Positions 1 to 6,944 of a stretch of 11,629 bases of DNA are shown here, piece by piece. The notes below the pieces were generated by a model that did not search any database, was not told the origin of the DNA, and saw nothing but the letters and a program-made list of their open reading frames with translations. Made by a program: the position numbers and the translations under genes. The stretch covers positions 1 through 11,629 of the forward strand of contig CAZBNU010000123.1 in assembly GCA_964493075.1 (NCBI GenBank), read 5' to 3'. The first letter of the stretch is position 1; every line of letters starts with the position of its first letter. The stretch is from SLFT01 sp964493075 (lineage in GTDB: Bacteria; Hydrogenedentota; Hydrogenedentia; Hydrogenedentales; CAITNO01).

Positions 1-866
1 AACATACTCATGGCCGTTTCTCTATTACGATGCTGCGAGCGTTCAATCTGACAGGAAACAACGATACCTGTGGGCAAATGCGTAAGCCGAACCGCGCTGC
101 TGGTTTTGTTTACCTTTTGCCCACCAGCGCCGCTGGAACGAAATACATCAAGTTTGATGTCGTCTTCTTTGATTTCTATATCTATGCTGTCATCAACTTC
201 CGCCATGACCTCAATAGCGGAAAAAGAGGTGTGCCTTCTCGCATTTGCATCAAAAGGGGAAATACGCACCAGCCGATGCACCCCTTCTTCAGATTTCAGC
301 GTACCATAACAAAACGGACCGGACACTCGCAGGGATGCACTTTTCAAACCAGCCTCTTCGCCAGGTTGATAATCCAACACCTCAAAGTCAAAAGAACGCT
401 GTTCACAAAAGCGCGTTATCATGCGATAGAGCATTTCAGCCCAATCGCAGGACTCCGTGCCGCCAGCACCCGGATGTATGTTGACAATGGCCGGATTGCT
501 GTCCCGTGCGTCCATAAACAGGCTGTTAAGTTCAAGCCGATGAAGATATTTTTCAATGCCAGCAATTTGTTCCGTAATTTCATGGGCAACAGAGGAATCT
601 TCCTCTTCAGCCGCCATTTCTATCAATACTTGCACATCATCAATCTCGCGCTGCAAATCATCAGGAGCAGTTACAACTGCCTTGAGTCCTTTGAGACGCT
701 GCACCGTTTTTTGCGCATCTTCTGGGTTATCCCAGAATCCGGGGGCGGACATAGTCGCCTCAATTGCCGCGATATCATTCTTGACCTGCTCGGCATTGAG
801 GCAGGCATGCAATTCCTGCAGTCGTGCCGCGTATTCTTTTATGAGTTGTGACTCATTTTCAAACAT
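1..866 (-). CDS. prfB: Peptide chain release factor 2 (RF2), C-terminus cut by window edge
   Basis: RF2 recognises UGA and UAA in the ribosomal A site and triggers peptidyl-tRNA hydrolysis. The reading frame is open from the ATG at 864-866 to the left edge, giving 288 codons of an expected ~365. Diagnostic motifs are the RF2-type tripeptide SPF at residues 203-205 (inside RISPFDANARRHTSF), the catalytic GGQ at 248-250 (SGAGGQKVNKT) and HPGAGGTES at 131-139. An AAGGA lies 12 nt before the ATG and an in-frame TAA lies just upstream, which fixes the start. The N-terminus is nearly colinear with E. coli RF2, but the region that carries the programmed +1 frameshift there (around codon 25) reads straight through as TGC CTC AAT GCC. 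There is no CTT TGA slippery stop, so the classical autoregulation is absent. The gene lies 43 nt after cdsA with no terminator between them, so it is probably cotranscribed with uppS-cdsA. Identity is very secure. Confidence 0.97.
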   Translation of the reverse strand, partial: MFENESQLIKEYAARLQELHACLNAEQVKNDIAAIEATMSAPGFWDNPEDAQKTVQRLKGLKAVVTAPDDLQREIDDVQVLIEMAAEEEDSSVAHEITEQIAGIEKYLHRLELNSLFMDARDSNPAIVNIHPGAGGTESCDWAEMLYRMITRFCEQRSFDFEVLDYQPGEEAGLKSASLRVSGPFCYGTLKSEEGVHRLVRISPFDANARRHTSFSAIEVMAEVDDSIDIEIKEDDIKLDVFRSSGAGGQKVNKTSSAVRLTHLPTGIVVSCQIERSQHRNRETAMSM

Positions 867-909
867 GAAAACAATAATTCCTTAATTTCTGAATGAACCA
901 TCTGCGGTC

Positions 910-1764
910 TCAGAGTGAACCGTTGCCAACGAAAAGAACAAAATAATACAAGGCTGGTGCGCCGAACAAAAATGCGTCACAGCGGTCCAGTGCGCCTCCA
1001 TGCCCCGGGAAAATGGCACCAGAATCCTTTACGCCCGCATTACGCTTAAGCGTGGATTCCACAAGATCACCCAGTTGGCCGATAACCGAAAGGAATAGTC
1101 CAGCCACCATGTACTCGGCAAGAGGCCACGACGGATAGGAATTCCAGCCTGCATAACTTTTAAGCCAGTAAAGCGCAGCACCAGCCAATGCGCCACACAC
1201 CAATGCCGCCACACTGCCTTCGATGGTTTTGTTCGGGCTTATTTTGGGAGCAAGTTTATGGCGGCCCACCGCCTTGCCGATCAGGTATGCGCCCGTGTCC
1301 GAACAGCCAATGGTGAAAACAAGAATGGTGATTAGTCCGGAACCAATAGCAGGGATCTGATGAAGGGTGATGAAAAAAGAACCGCAATACCCCACGTACA
1401 CAAGTCCGCAAACAGACGCGGAAATGCCTGCAATGGTGTGTTTCATGATGAACATGTGAATTACTACCAACAAGAAGGCCGCTGAAATCAACGCAAAATG
1501 AGGGGTGATAGATGAACTATCTGCGAATCCTGCTGCAAATGGAATAATCGCTGCAAGTGGTACGCCAGCCCAGGGGACCACCTCAATACCAGCGCCTTGC
1601 GCTAGTTTGAAAAATTCACGGGCGCCTAACAATACAAGGATTACCACCATGATCTGGTAGGCAATGTGCAGCACGGGCCACCACACCAGAACCACTGCAA
1701 GCGGTATGAGTGCAAAGGCCGTAAGTAAGCGGAGACGTAGTCCTTCTGCCGCAGACGTTTTCAT
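910..1764 (-). CDS. cdsA: Phosphatidate cytidylyltransferase (CDP-diglyceride synthase)
   Basis: This integral membrane enzyme makes CDP-diacylglycerol from phosphatidate and CTP, the entry step to phospholipid synthesis. The 284-residue length is normal for the family. Several hydrophobic segments fit a polytopic membrane protein, including about 13-48, 68-80, 90-106, 117-136 and 143-154. The C-terminal family signature runs from about residue 237 to 263: STLKR, then KDSGAIFPGHGG, then DRCD. The last part is normally DR[hydrophobic]D; here Cys262 fills that hydrophobic position, a mild deviation. A second conserved stretch, SDTGAYLIGK then PNKTIEGS, lies at 155-184. The ATG overlaps the uppS stop as ATGA (4 bp), and GGAGG lies 6 nt upstream within uppS, so translation is probably coupled to uppS. 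prfB follows, rather than the dxr and rseP genes often found in this position. Confidence 0.96.
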   Translation of the reverse strand: MKTSAAEGLRLRLLTAFALIPLAVVLVWWPVLHIAYQIMVVILVLLGAREFFKLAQGAGIEVVPWAGVPLAAIIPFAAGFADSSSITPHFALISAAFLLVVIHMFIMKHTIAGISASVCGLVYVGYCGSFFITLHQIPAIGSGLITILVFTIGCSDTGAYLIGKAVGRHKLAPKISPNKTIEGSVAALVCGALAGAALYWLKSYAGWNSYPSWPLAEYMVAGLFLSVIGQLGDLVESTLKRNAGVKDSGAIFPGHGGALDRCDAFLFGAPALYYFVLFVGNGSL

Positions 1765-2501
1765 GGGCGACCTCCGAACCTGCGATCACGTCCCTGATAC
1801 TCGACAATGGCTTCGTGCAGGCACTTTTTATCGAAATCCGGCCATAATGTGGGGGTTACCACAATCTCTGCATAGGATATTTGCCATAGCATGAAATTAC
1901 TGATTCGCATTTCGCCGCTGGTCCGAATAAGAAGGTCCACCTCGCTGTGTTGAGGCAGATAAAGGTTCTGTGCAATGGTTTCTTCGTTGATATCTTCCGG
2001 CTGGAGTTCACCTCGTTTCACCGCTGCGGCAATATTCTGTGCAGCCCGCACGATTTCTGTTCTGCCGCCGTAATTCAATGCCATACACACGTCCATGACA
2101 TCGTTGTTTTTGGTGAGTTCCTCACATTTCAACACATCCTGAACCGCATGACGGGGAAGCGCTTCCAAATCTCCTAAGTGCCGTAGGCGCACATTTGTCT
2201 CGTTTATATTTTTCGCGTATTTCTGCATGGCTCGGCTGATCAAACGAAACAAAGAGTCCACTTCCCGTTTCGGTCTGTTCCAGTTTTCTGTGCTGAACGC
2301 GTACAAGGTGAGTACGCGCACGCCGAGTTCACGGCATGCTTCCGTAATTGTTCGTACATTGCGTGCCCCTGCTTCATGGCCCTGTGATCGCGTTTTCCCA
2401 TTGCGTTGCGCCCAACGCCCATTGCCGTCCATGATAATGGCGATATGATGGGGTATACGATTTACGTCTATGGGATTTGGAAGTGCTGCAACGTCTTTCA
2501 T
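1761..2501 (-). CDS. uppS: Isoprenyl transferase / undecaprenyl diphosphate synthase (cis-prenyltransferase)
   Basis: This enzyme condenses isopentenyl diphosphate units onto farnesyl diphosphate in cis configuration to give the C55 carrier lipid used for peptidoglycan and other cell-wall polymers. The 246 residues match the usual family length. Visible motifs are IIMDGNGRWA with the catalytic Asp25, GHEAG at 41-45, YAFSTENWNRP at 67-77, and the C-terminal signature with DLLIRTSGE at 189-197 followed by SNFMLWQ and LWPDF. The start ATG has only a weak GGA 6 nt upstream. The gene begins 139 nt after frr, beyond a strong terminator, so it may need its own promoter or depend on readthrough. I could not find a convincing promoter there. 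A run of nine A (minus strand) lies about 35 nt before the start. Its end overlaps cdsA by 4 bp. Identity is secure. Confidence 0.96.
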   Translation of the reverse strand: MKDVAALPNPIDVNRIPHHIAIIMDGNGRWAQRNGKTRSQGHEAGARNVRTITEACRELGVRVLTLYAFSTENWNRPKREVDSLFRLISRAMQKYAKNINETNVRLRHLGDLEALPRHAVQDVLKCEELTKNNDVMDVCMALNYGGRTEIVRAAQNIAAAVKRGELQPEDINEETIAQNLYLPQHSEVDLLIRTSGEMRISNFMLWQISYAEIVVTPTLWPDFDKKCLHEAIVEYQGRDRRFGGRP

Positions 2502-2560
2502 TTGCGATCCAATTGAAGTTATTTGCTGTTAATAGTTTTTTTTTGAAAAGACAAGCATAC

Positions 2561-2597
2561 AAAAACCGCGGCAGGGACGCAAGTGCGCCCGCCGCGG
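2561..2597 (-). terminator. Rho-independent terminator after frr
   Basis: On the minus strand a GC-rich hairpin of 7 + 3 + 3 base pairs (arms CCGCGGC and GCCGCGG outside, two single-base bulges at 2577 and 2573, 4-nt loop at 2581-2584) is followed immediately by TTTTT at 2565-2561. It starts 43 nt after the frr stop codon. The U-tract is only on the minus-strand side, so it acts on transcripts coming from rpsB-tsf-pyrH-frr. It would end or attenuate that operon before uppS. Confidence 0.85.
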
Positions 2598-2640
2598 CTG
2601 AATACTTGAAGAGGTTGAGGCGGCGCACAACCGCCTGGCG

Positions 2641-3201
2641 TCACACCTCCATGATGTCCAGTTCTTTTGCTTTCATGGCGTCGTCCATATCCTTTATATG
2701 GTCATCTGTCATTTTCTGAATCTCATCTGTGAGACGGTGCGCGTCATCTTCGGGAACATCGCCATTTTTTTGCAGTGTTTTAATCGTTTCAATGGCATGC
2801 CGCCGAACATTGCGCACTGCGACTTTGGCTTCTTCGGTGAATTTTCCAGCAAGTTTGACCATGTCGCGCCGCCGCTCTTCTGTAAGCGGTGGGACAGGTA
2901 CCCGTATAATTCTTCCGTCATTTGAGGGATTGATGTCCAGGGGAGAAGCACGAAGCGCTTTTTCAACCACATTAATTTGTGATTTATCCCACAAATCAAT
3001 GGCGATAGTGTGTGAATCAGGCACAGTTACAGTGCCTAATTGATTTAATTTCATTTTGGAACCGTAGACTTCGATATCCAGCGAATCCAATAATCCTGGG
3101 TTTGCGCGCCCGGTGCGCAGATTGCCGAGTTCCTGATGCAGTGCCTGCACGCTTTTGTCCATCTTATCGCGTGCTTCTTTCATTGTGACGCTATGGGGCA
3201 T
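2641..3201 (-). CDS. frr: Ribosome recycling factor
   Basis: RRF works with EF-G to split post-termination ribosomes into subunits. The 186 residues are the normal length (E. coli 185). Conserved stretches are LRTGRANPGLLD at 28-39, VYGSKMKLNQLG at 45-56, NDGRIIRVPVPPLTEERR at 94-111 and VAVRNVRRHA at 127-136, the last being the helix carrying the conserved arginine region. The ATG at 3199-3201 has GGGAG 8 nt upstream, formed by the last codons of pyrH, and starts only 3 nt after the pyrH stop. Translational coupling to pyrH is therefore likely. An alternative Met at residue 7 lacks such a site. It is the last gene before the terminator at 2561-2597. Confidence 0.97.
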   Translation of the reverse strand: MPHSVTMKEARDKMDKSVQALHQELGNLRTGRANPGLLDSLDIEVYGSKMKLNQLGTVTVPDSHTIAIDLWDKSQINVVEKALRASPLDINPSNDGRIIRVPVPPLTEERRRDMVKLAGKFTEEAKVAVRNVRRHAIETIKTLQKNGDVPEDDAHRLTDEIQKMTDDHIKDMDDAMKAKELDIMEV

Positions 3202-3204
3202 AAT

Positions 3205-3927
3205 CTAATCTCCCTTCACCAACGTACCTATCGGTTCTCCTTGAATTACTTTTAACAAGTTTCCTGGTTTTGTCAAATCAAAAACCAACACGGGCATGTT
3301 GTTCTCGCGGCATAGGGAAATGGCTGTAGCGTCCATAACCTTGAGTTTCCGAGACAACACCTCCATGTAGGAAAGAATCTCATAGCGTTTTGCATTTTTG
3401 TTGGTCTTGGGGTCATCGTCATATACCCCATCCACCCGCGTGGCTTTCATCAACACCTCCGCGCCAATTTCGTTTGCGCGAAGCGCTGCTGCGGTGTCAG
3501 TTGTAAAATACGGATTGCCGGTGCCGGCACCGAAAATGACAACGCGCCCCTTGTCCAGATGCCTTATAGCACGGCGACGTATATAGCGTTCTGCAACCGG
3601 CGGCATTTCTATAGCACTCATAACGCGCGTCATTATGCCGCGTTTTTCAAGAGAGGCCTGCACCGCAAGAGAGTTGATTACCGTGGCAAGCATGCCCATG
3701 TAGTCACCTGTCGGGCGGTCCAGTCCCGTTTCCACGCCGCGTTCACCTCTGAAAATGTTGCCGCCGCCGATCACCATGCCTATTTCGACGCCCATCCCCG
3801 CCACTTCTGCGACCTCATCGCAGAAGCGCCCCACAGTTTCAAAGTCTATACCGCCACGACCTTCGACCCCCTCCAGGGCCTGGCCGCTTAATTTAAGCAT
3901 GATGCGCTTATAAACCGCGTCGGACAA
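3205..3927 (-). CDS. pyrH: Uridylate kinase (UMP kinase), TTG start
   Basis: PyrH phosphorylates UMP to UDP in pyrimidine nucleotide synthesis; it is a cytosolic hexamer of the amino-acid-kinase fold. With the start chosen here the protein has 240 residues, close to E. coli (241). Motifs are KLSG at 12-15, the glycine-rich GGGNIFRG at 54-61, GDYMGMLAT at 74-82, AGTGNPYFTTD at 134-144 and KATRVDGVYDDDP at 161-173. There is no ATG at the expected N-terminus. The frame opens with TTG at 3942, directly after the tsf stop, with further TTG codons at 3933 and 3927. Only the TTG at 3927 has a good ribosome binding site (GGGAG at 3936-3940, 8 nt spacing, the same geometry as frr), and it gives an N-terminus, SDAVYKRIMLKLSG, that lines up with E. 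coli. The 3942 start would add five residues and cannot be fully excluded. Confidence 0.95.
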   Translation of the reverse strand: MSDAVYKRIMLKLSGQALEGVEGRGGIDFETVGRFCDEVAEVAGMGVEIGMVIGGGNIFRGERGVETGLDRPTGDYMGMLATVINSLAVQASLEKRGIMTRVMSAIEMPPVAERYIRRRAIRHLDKGRVVIFGAGTGNPYFTTDTAAALRANEIGAEVLMKATRVDGVYDDDPKTNKNAKRYEILSYMEVLSRKLKVMDATAISLCRENNMPVLVFDLTKPGNLLKVIQGEPIGTLVKGD

Positions 3928-3935
3928 ATTCAAGG

Positions 3936-3940
3936 CTCCC
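3936..3940 (-). promoter_or_regulatory. Ribosome binding site that decides the pyrH start
   Basis: GGGAG on the minus strand lies 8 nt before the TTG at 3925-3927. It overlaps the more upstream TTG at 3940-3942 and lies only 2 nt from the TTG at 3931-3933, so it can only serve the third TTG properly. Confidence 0.6.
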
Positions 3941-3942
3941 AA

Positions 3943-4602
3943 TTATTGCGCTGACTTTGCAAGTTCCGCTGCGACTTCTGCCGCGAAATCAACCTCTTCC
4001 TTTTCGATGCCTTCGCCTAACTGAAATCGCACAAAGCGCCGCACAACGACTTTCTCACCGCATTTTGCTGTCAATTCAGCAATCAAATCAGAAATTTTCT
4101 TTTTATCTTCCTTAACAAAAGGCTGCTCGAGCAGACAAACTTCGCTGAACCATTTGCTCATTTTACCTTCAGCTATTTTCTCACAAATATTCTGTGGTTT
4201 TCCTGTTTCTGCGGCCTGCTTGACATATACTTCCTTTTCCGCCTCATACGCCTCTGTAGGCACTTCCTCTTTGGTTATATATTGCGGGGCTGCAGAACAT
4301 ATTTGCAGGCAAAGGTCTTTGACAAATTCCTGGAATGCTTCTCCACGCGCCACGAAATCCGTCTCACAGTTAACTTCAACGAGTACGCCAACTTTTCCGC
4401 CCAAGTGAATGTAGGATGCCACCGCGCCCTCTGAGGCCACTTTGCTGGCACGTTTTGCCGCTTTTGCAATACCTTTTTCGCGCAAATACTTTACGGCTTC
4501 ATCAAAGTTGCCGCCTTTTTCTTCCAATGCACGTTTACAATCCATCATCCCGGCGCCAGTAGCGTCCCGGAGTTCTTTGACTTCAGCAGCTGAAATAGCC
4601 AT
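3943..4602 (-). CDS. tsf: Translation elongation factor Ts
   Basis: EF-Ts is the nucleotide exchange factor that regenerates EF-Tu-GTP. The N-terminal UBA-like domain is clear (AAEVKELRDATGAGMMDCKRAL, residues 5-26). The core begins with GGKVGVLVEVNCETDFVAR (68-86), in which TDF at 81-83 is the conserved contact that displaces Mg2+ in EF-Tu. At 219 residues it is the shorter form of the family, compared with 283 in E. coli, while ending in the usual EEVDFAAEVAAELAK tail (202-216). The start has AAGGAG 11 nt upstream. The gap to rpsB is 74 nt with no terminator-like hairpin, so rpsB and tsf are probably cotranscribed. Confidence 0.97.
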   Translation of the reverse strand: MAISAAEVKELRDATGAGMMDCKRALEEKGGNFDEAVKYLREKGIAKAAKRASKVASEGAVASYIHLGGKVGVLVEVNCETDFVARGEAFQEFVKDLCLQICSAAPQYITKEEVPTEAYEAEKEVYVKQAAETGKPQNICEKIAEGKMSKWFSEVCLLEQPFVKEDKKKISDLIAELTAKCGEKVVVRRFVRFQLGEGIEKEEVDFAAEVAAELAKSAQ

Positions 4603-4676
4603 GACTTAAAACTCTCCTTACCATGTAAAATTGATATATTGTTACTTACAAAGTTGTGAAATGCTGCGACGGTTCG

Positions 4677-5549
4677 TTATGCCTCTACCGGATCGGTTTC
4701 CTGTACGGTTTCCGTGGCTGCCTCTTTATCTTCAGATGCACTATACTGTGCGTCATAGGCATCGTCTACTTTTTCTTCCGGTTTGTCTTCTGTTACATCA
4801 TCGGCAGCGTCCGCGCCTTCATGCTTGCTTCTACGTTCTTCTTCTTCTTCAGCCTTAATTTTCTCCAGCCGCATTTTACCTTCGATGACTGCGTCTGCGA
4901 TAATCCTACAATACAGGTTCACGGCACGGATGGCATCGTCATTGCCAGGGATGGGCAGATCAACCTCGTCGGGATCGCTGTTTGTATCTACAATTCCAAT
5001 GCAGGGGATTTTCAGGCGTCGAGCTTCGCGGACTGCAATCGCCTCGCGTTTGGTATCAATGATGAAGATGGCCCCGGGCATGCCGGGCATCTGCTGAATA
5101 CCCAGCAGGTTTTTTTCCAGTTTCATGCGCTGTTTACGCATCATTGCCGCCTCTTTTTTAGAGAAGCGATCAATAGTGCCGTCTTTTTCGATACCCTGCA
5201 AACGGAAAAGCTCGCTGATACTTTGGCGAACGGTTTGGTAATTAGTAAGGGTGCCGCCCAACCAGCGGGAGGTAACATGGTACATCCCACAGCGCTCGGC
5301 TTCGCGCTGAATAGGCTCCTGAGCTTGCCTTTTCGTTCCAACGAATAGTACGTGGCCGCCCTCTGTGACAATATCACGCACCAGCGCATAGGAGCGATAT
5401 AATTGGCGAAGGGAATGTTGGAGATCAATAACGTAAATACCGTTACGCTGGCCATAAATATAGCGGGCCATTTTGGGGTTCCACCGGCGGGTCTGATGAC
5501 CAAAGTGAATGCCAGCTTCAAGTAATTCGCGCATTGTGACCAATGCCAT
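4677..5549 (-). CDS. rpsB: 30S ribosomal protein S2
   Basis: S2 is a late-assembling protein of the small ribosomal subunit. The core is unmistakable: GIHFGHQTRRWNPKM at 13-27, VLFVGTKRQAQ at 67-77, SRWLGGTLTNY at 94-104, and DTNSDPDEVDLPIPGNDDA at 188-206. From about residue 232 the protein continues as a ~58-residue acidic, low-complexity tail rich in Glu, Asp and Ala, which makes it longer than E. coli S2 (241). Such tails vary between species and are probably disordered. The ATG has GGAGG 8 nt upstream. Upstream lie a structured leader (5580-5653) and a candidate promoter (5671-5700), suggesting that the ribosomal operon starts here. Confidence 0.98.
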   Translation of the reverse strand: MALVTMRELLEAGIHFGHQTRRWNPKMARYIYGQRNGIYVIDLQHSLRQLYRSYALVRDIVTEGGHVLFVGTKRQAQEPIQREAERCGMYHVTSRWLGGTLTNYQTVRQSISELFRLQGIEKDGTIDRFSKKEAAMMRKQRMKLEKNLLGIQQMPGMPGAIFIIDTKREAIAVREARRLKIPCIGIVDTNSDPDEVDLPIPGNDDAIRAVNLYCRIIADAVIEGKMRLEKIKAEEEEERRSKHEGADAADDVTEDKPEEKVDDAYDAQYSASEDKEAATETVQETDPVEA

Positions 5550-5579
5550 AAGAAAATCCTCCAGTTCGGGTTAAACCTC

Positions 5580-5653
5580 GGGGCGTCATGGTATCTGACA
5601 TACACTGCCAGACACCCGAATTTGGTTCCGTGATGGTAACGGAGTGACGCCCC
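5580..5653 (-). promoter_or_regulatory. Candidate structured leader RNA of rpsB (three-way junction)
   Basis: On the minus strand a closing 9-bp stem pairs GGGGCGTCA (5653-5645) with TGACGCCCC (5588-5580). Inside it are two hairpins. One is a 5-bp stem TCCGT/ACGGA (5643-5639 with 5631-5627) with a 7-nt loop. The other is an 11-bp stem (5616-5606 with 5600-5590) containing two G-U pairs and a 5-nt loop. The hairpins are joined by a 10-nt linker. The structure ends 30 nt before the rpsB ATG and leaves the GGAGG outside. In E. coli, S2 is known to repress rpsB-tsf through its 5' leader; a similar role here is inference. The folding was done by eye, without energy calculation. Confidence 0.6.
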
Positions 5654-5670
5654 TGTGAAATTAGATGACT

Positions 5671-5700
5671 ATAGTAGCATTTTTCCGCAAACGGGTGCAA
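5671..5700 (-). promoter_or_regulatory. Candidate promoter of the rpsB operon
   Basis: TTGCAC (5700-5695), an 18-nt spacer, and TACTAT (5676-5671) preceded by TGC form a sigma-70-like promoter with an extended -10. Transcription would start about 5664, just upstream of the folded leader. It lies in the gap between the Asp-box protein gene and rpsB, where no terminator is visible. Confidence 0.45.
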
Positions 5701-5708
5701 AATTTTCT

Positions 5709-6887
5709 TTATTGAGCAGAAGTGGATACTGAAAGTATTGTTCCGGCGATGTAGCGTGTACCGTTTTCCTTATTGAAGTAATACACGGCCAGATAATTGC
5801 CATCAGCCATTGGCGTTACCCAAGGATATCCTAAATCGCTGTTGCCGCCGTCATCACGCAGCACGATTTCTTCGCTGTCCTGAATAGCAATACCTTCCGC
5901 ATCCAACACACGCGCCCGTATGCCGAAGGGTTCATGACGATACCCATACACCAGCAGAATACGTCCATCGGGAAGCGCTGTAGCGCAGTGTGGATGCCCT
6001 TGAAATCCGGCATCTTCCCAGAGTTCAAAGGTTTTTCCACCGTCGGTAGAACGGGCAATGCAGGTATGGTCATCAAAATCCGCCGTGCGCATAAAGGCAA
6101 TCAAGTCGCCTTGGGGTGTTTCGTATAATGCTGTTTCGTTGAAACTCACCTTGCTGTCCTGCGCGATTGGCGTGCGATATTCCCAGGTCAACCCACCGTC
6201 CTTTGACGCCATTAAATGCACTTCCGTTATTCGTGGCTGTAGTTGCGACTGCGAGGCAACGGCCCAGTACAGTGTGCCGTCCTTGCTTTCACACATGGGC
6301 CCGCGATTATATGCTGGACAGGGTTCTTTGAAGACCGTATGGGTCACGTTCTCAGAAATCGGTGGCGGAATAATGGGGCCCTGCCAGGAATTGCCGCCAT
6401 CTATGGAACGGACAAGATAGCCGCCCATAAATACGAAATCACCATGACGCAACGTGTCCGGTACTTTCTCGGCAGCATCACCGCGTAGCAACGCCCAACC
6501 GTAACTGCTGCATACGATAGTTCCATCGCGCAATTGTGTCATGCAGGGGTCTTGGGAACCGCCAAAAGGATGGGCAAATATGAGTTCAGGTTCCGTAGTC
6601 CAGGTTTCGCCGTTATCCTGCGAACGCACCGAAACAAGATAGGAGTTGGGATCGGTATGATTGGAACTGGACTCACCAAAGTAGCGCCGTTCCGGCGCAC
6701 GACGGAAGGCGAGCAGCAATTCACCATCGGGCCGCAGTACGACTGAGGGGAAAGCACTGTAAAACCGGTCGTCACTGTAAACAACAATGTCCTTGACCTT
6801 GGTGACGGTTGCTTCCTTTGCTTTCGCGACGAAACTACATAAACACAGGATGCCAAGCACTATACTTATAAAGCGATACAATTTCAT
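5709..6887 (-). CDS. Secreted BNR/Asp-box beta-propeller protein, sialidase-like
   Basis: This 392-residue protein belongs to the sialidase/BNR superfamily. A signal peptide is clear: MKLYR, a hydrophobic core, and a likely cut after AKA at residue 23. Four Asp boxes (SxDxGxxW/F) are visible: SQDNGETW at 89-96, SIDGGNSW at 161-168, SKDGGLTW at 228-235 and STDGGKTF at 280-287. This fits a six-bladed propeller. Classical GH33 sialidases carry an FRIP motif near the N-terminus whose arginine binds the sialate carboxylate. The equivalent place here reads YSAFPSVV (43-50), so that arginine seems to be missing. Sialidase activity is therefore uncertain, and another glycan-related or binding role is possible. 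The start has AAGGAG 7 nt upstream. It follows the MenH-like gene on the same strand after 57 nt. Confidence 0.85.
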   Translation of the reverse strand: MKLYRFISIVLGILCLCSFVAKAKEATVTKVKDIVVYSDDRFYSAFPSVVLRPDGELLLAFRRAPERRYFGESSSNHTDPNSYLVSVRSQDNGETWTTEPELIFAHPFGGSQDPCMTQLRDGTIVCSSYGWALLRGDAAEKVPDTLRHGDFVFMGGYLVRSIDGGNSWQGPIIPPPISENVTHTVFKEPCPAYNRGPMCESKDGTLYWAVASQSQLQPRITEVHLMASKDGGLTWEYRTPIAQDSKVSFNETALYETPQGDLIAFMRTADFDDHTCIARSTDGGKTFELWEDAGFQGHPHCATALPDGRILLVYGYRHEPFGIRARVLDAEGIAIQDSEEIVLRDDGGNSDLGYPWVTPMADGNYLAVYYFNKENGTRYIAGTILSVSTSAQ

Positions 6888-6920
6888 GTTTTATCTCCTT
6901 GTTAATCTGTAATAGGTATG

Positions 6921-6929
6921 AGTATACCA
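6921..6929 (-). promoter_or_regulatory. Candidate extended -10 upstream of the Asp-box protein gene
   Basis: TGGTATACT on the minus strand fits the extended -10 pattern TGnTATAAT with one mismatch, and lies 33 nt before the ATG at 6887. No good -35 is present at 16-18 nt. It could let the secreted protein be transcribed independently of menH. Confidence 0.3.
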
Positions 6930-6944
6930 GATTGTCTATCTGAA

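Noticed and set aside
780..810. Search for an RF2 programmed frameshift site
   Set aside because: No TGA or CTT TGA occurs in the reading frame at the expected codons, and the single frame runs unbroken from the ATG.
30..851. Long plus-strand open frame of 273 codons
   Set aside because: It is antisense to prfB, whose minus-strand frame shows all RF2 motifs; the plus-strand translation resembles no family and has no convincing start context.
2619..2635. Small GGCGG/CCGCC hairpin just after frr
   Set aside because: It has only five base pairs and no U-tract; the stronger hairpin at 2566-2597 explains termination.
4656..5348. Plus-strand open frame of 230 codons with a hydrophobic, Phe-rich N-terminus
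   Set aside because: It lies over rpsB on the opposite strand; the Phe-rich start is the complement of the Glu/Lys codons of the acidic S2 tail.
5688..5708. Possible terminator after the Asp-box protein gene
   Set aside because: Only a 3-bp CCG/CGG hairpin is visible before a run of A on the minus strand; too weak, and the region is better explained as the rpsB promoter.
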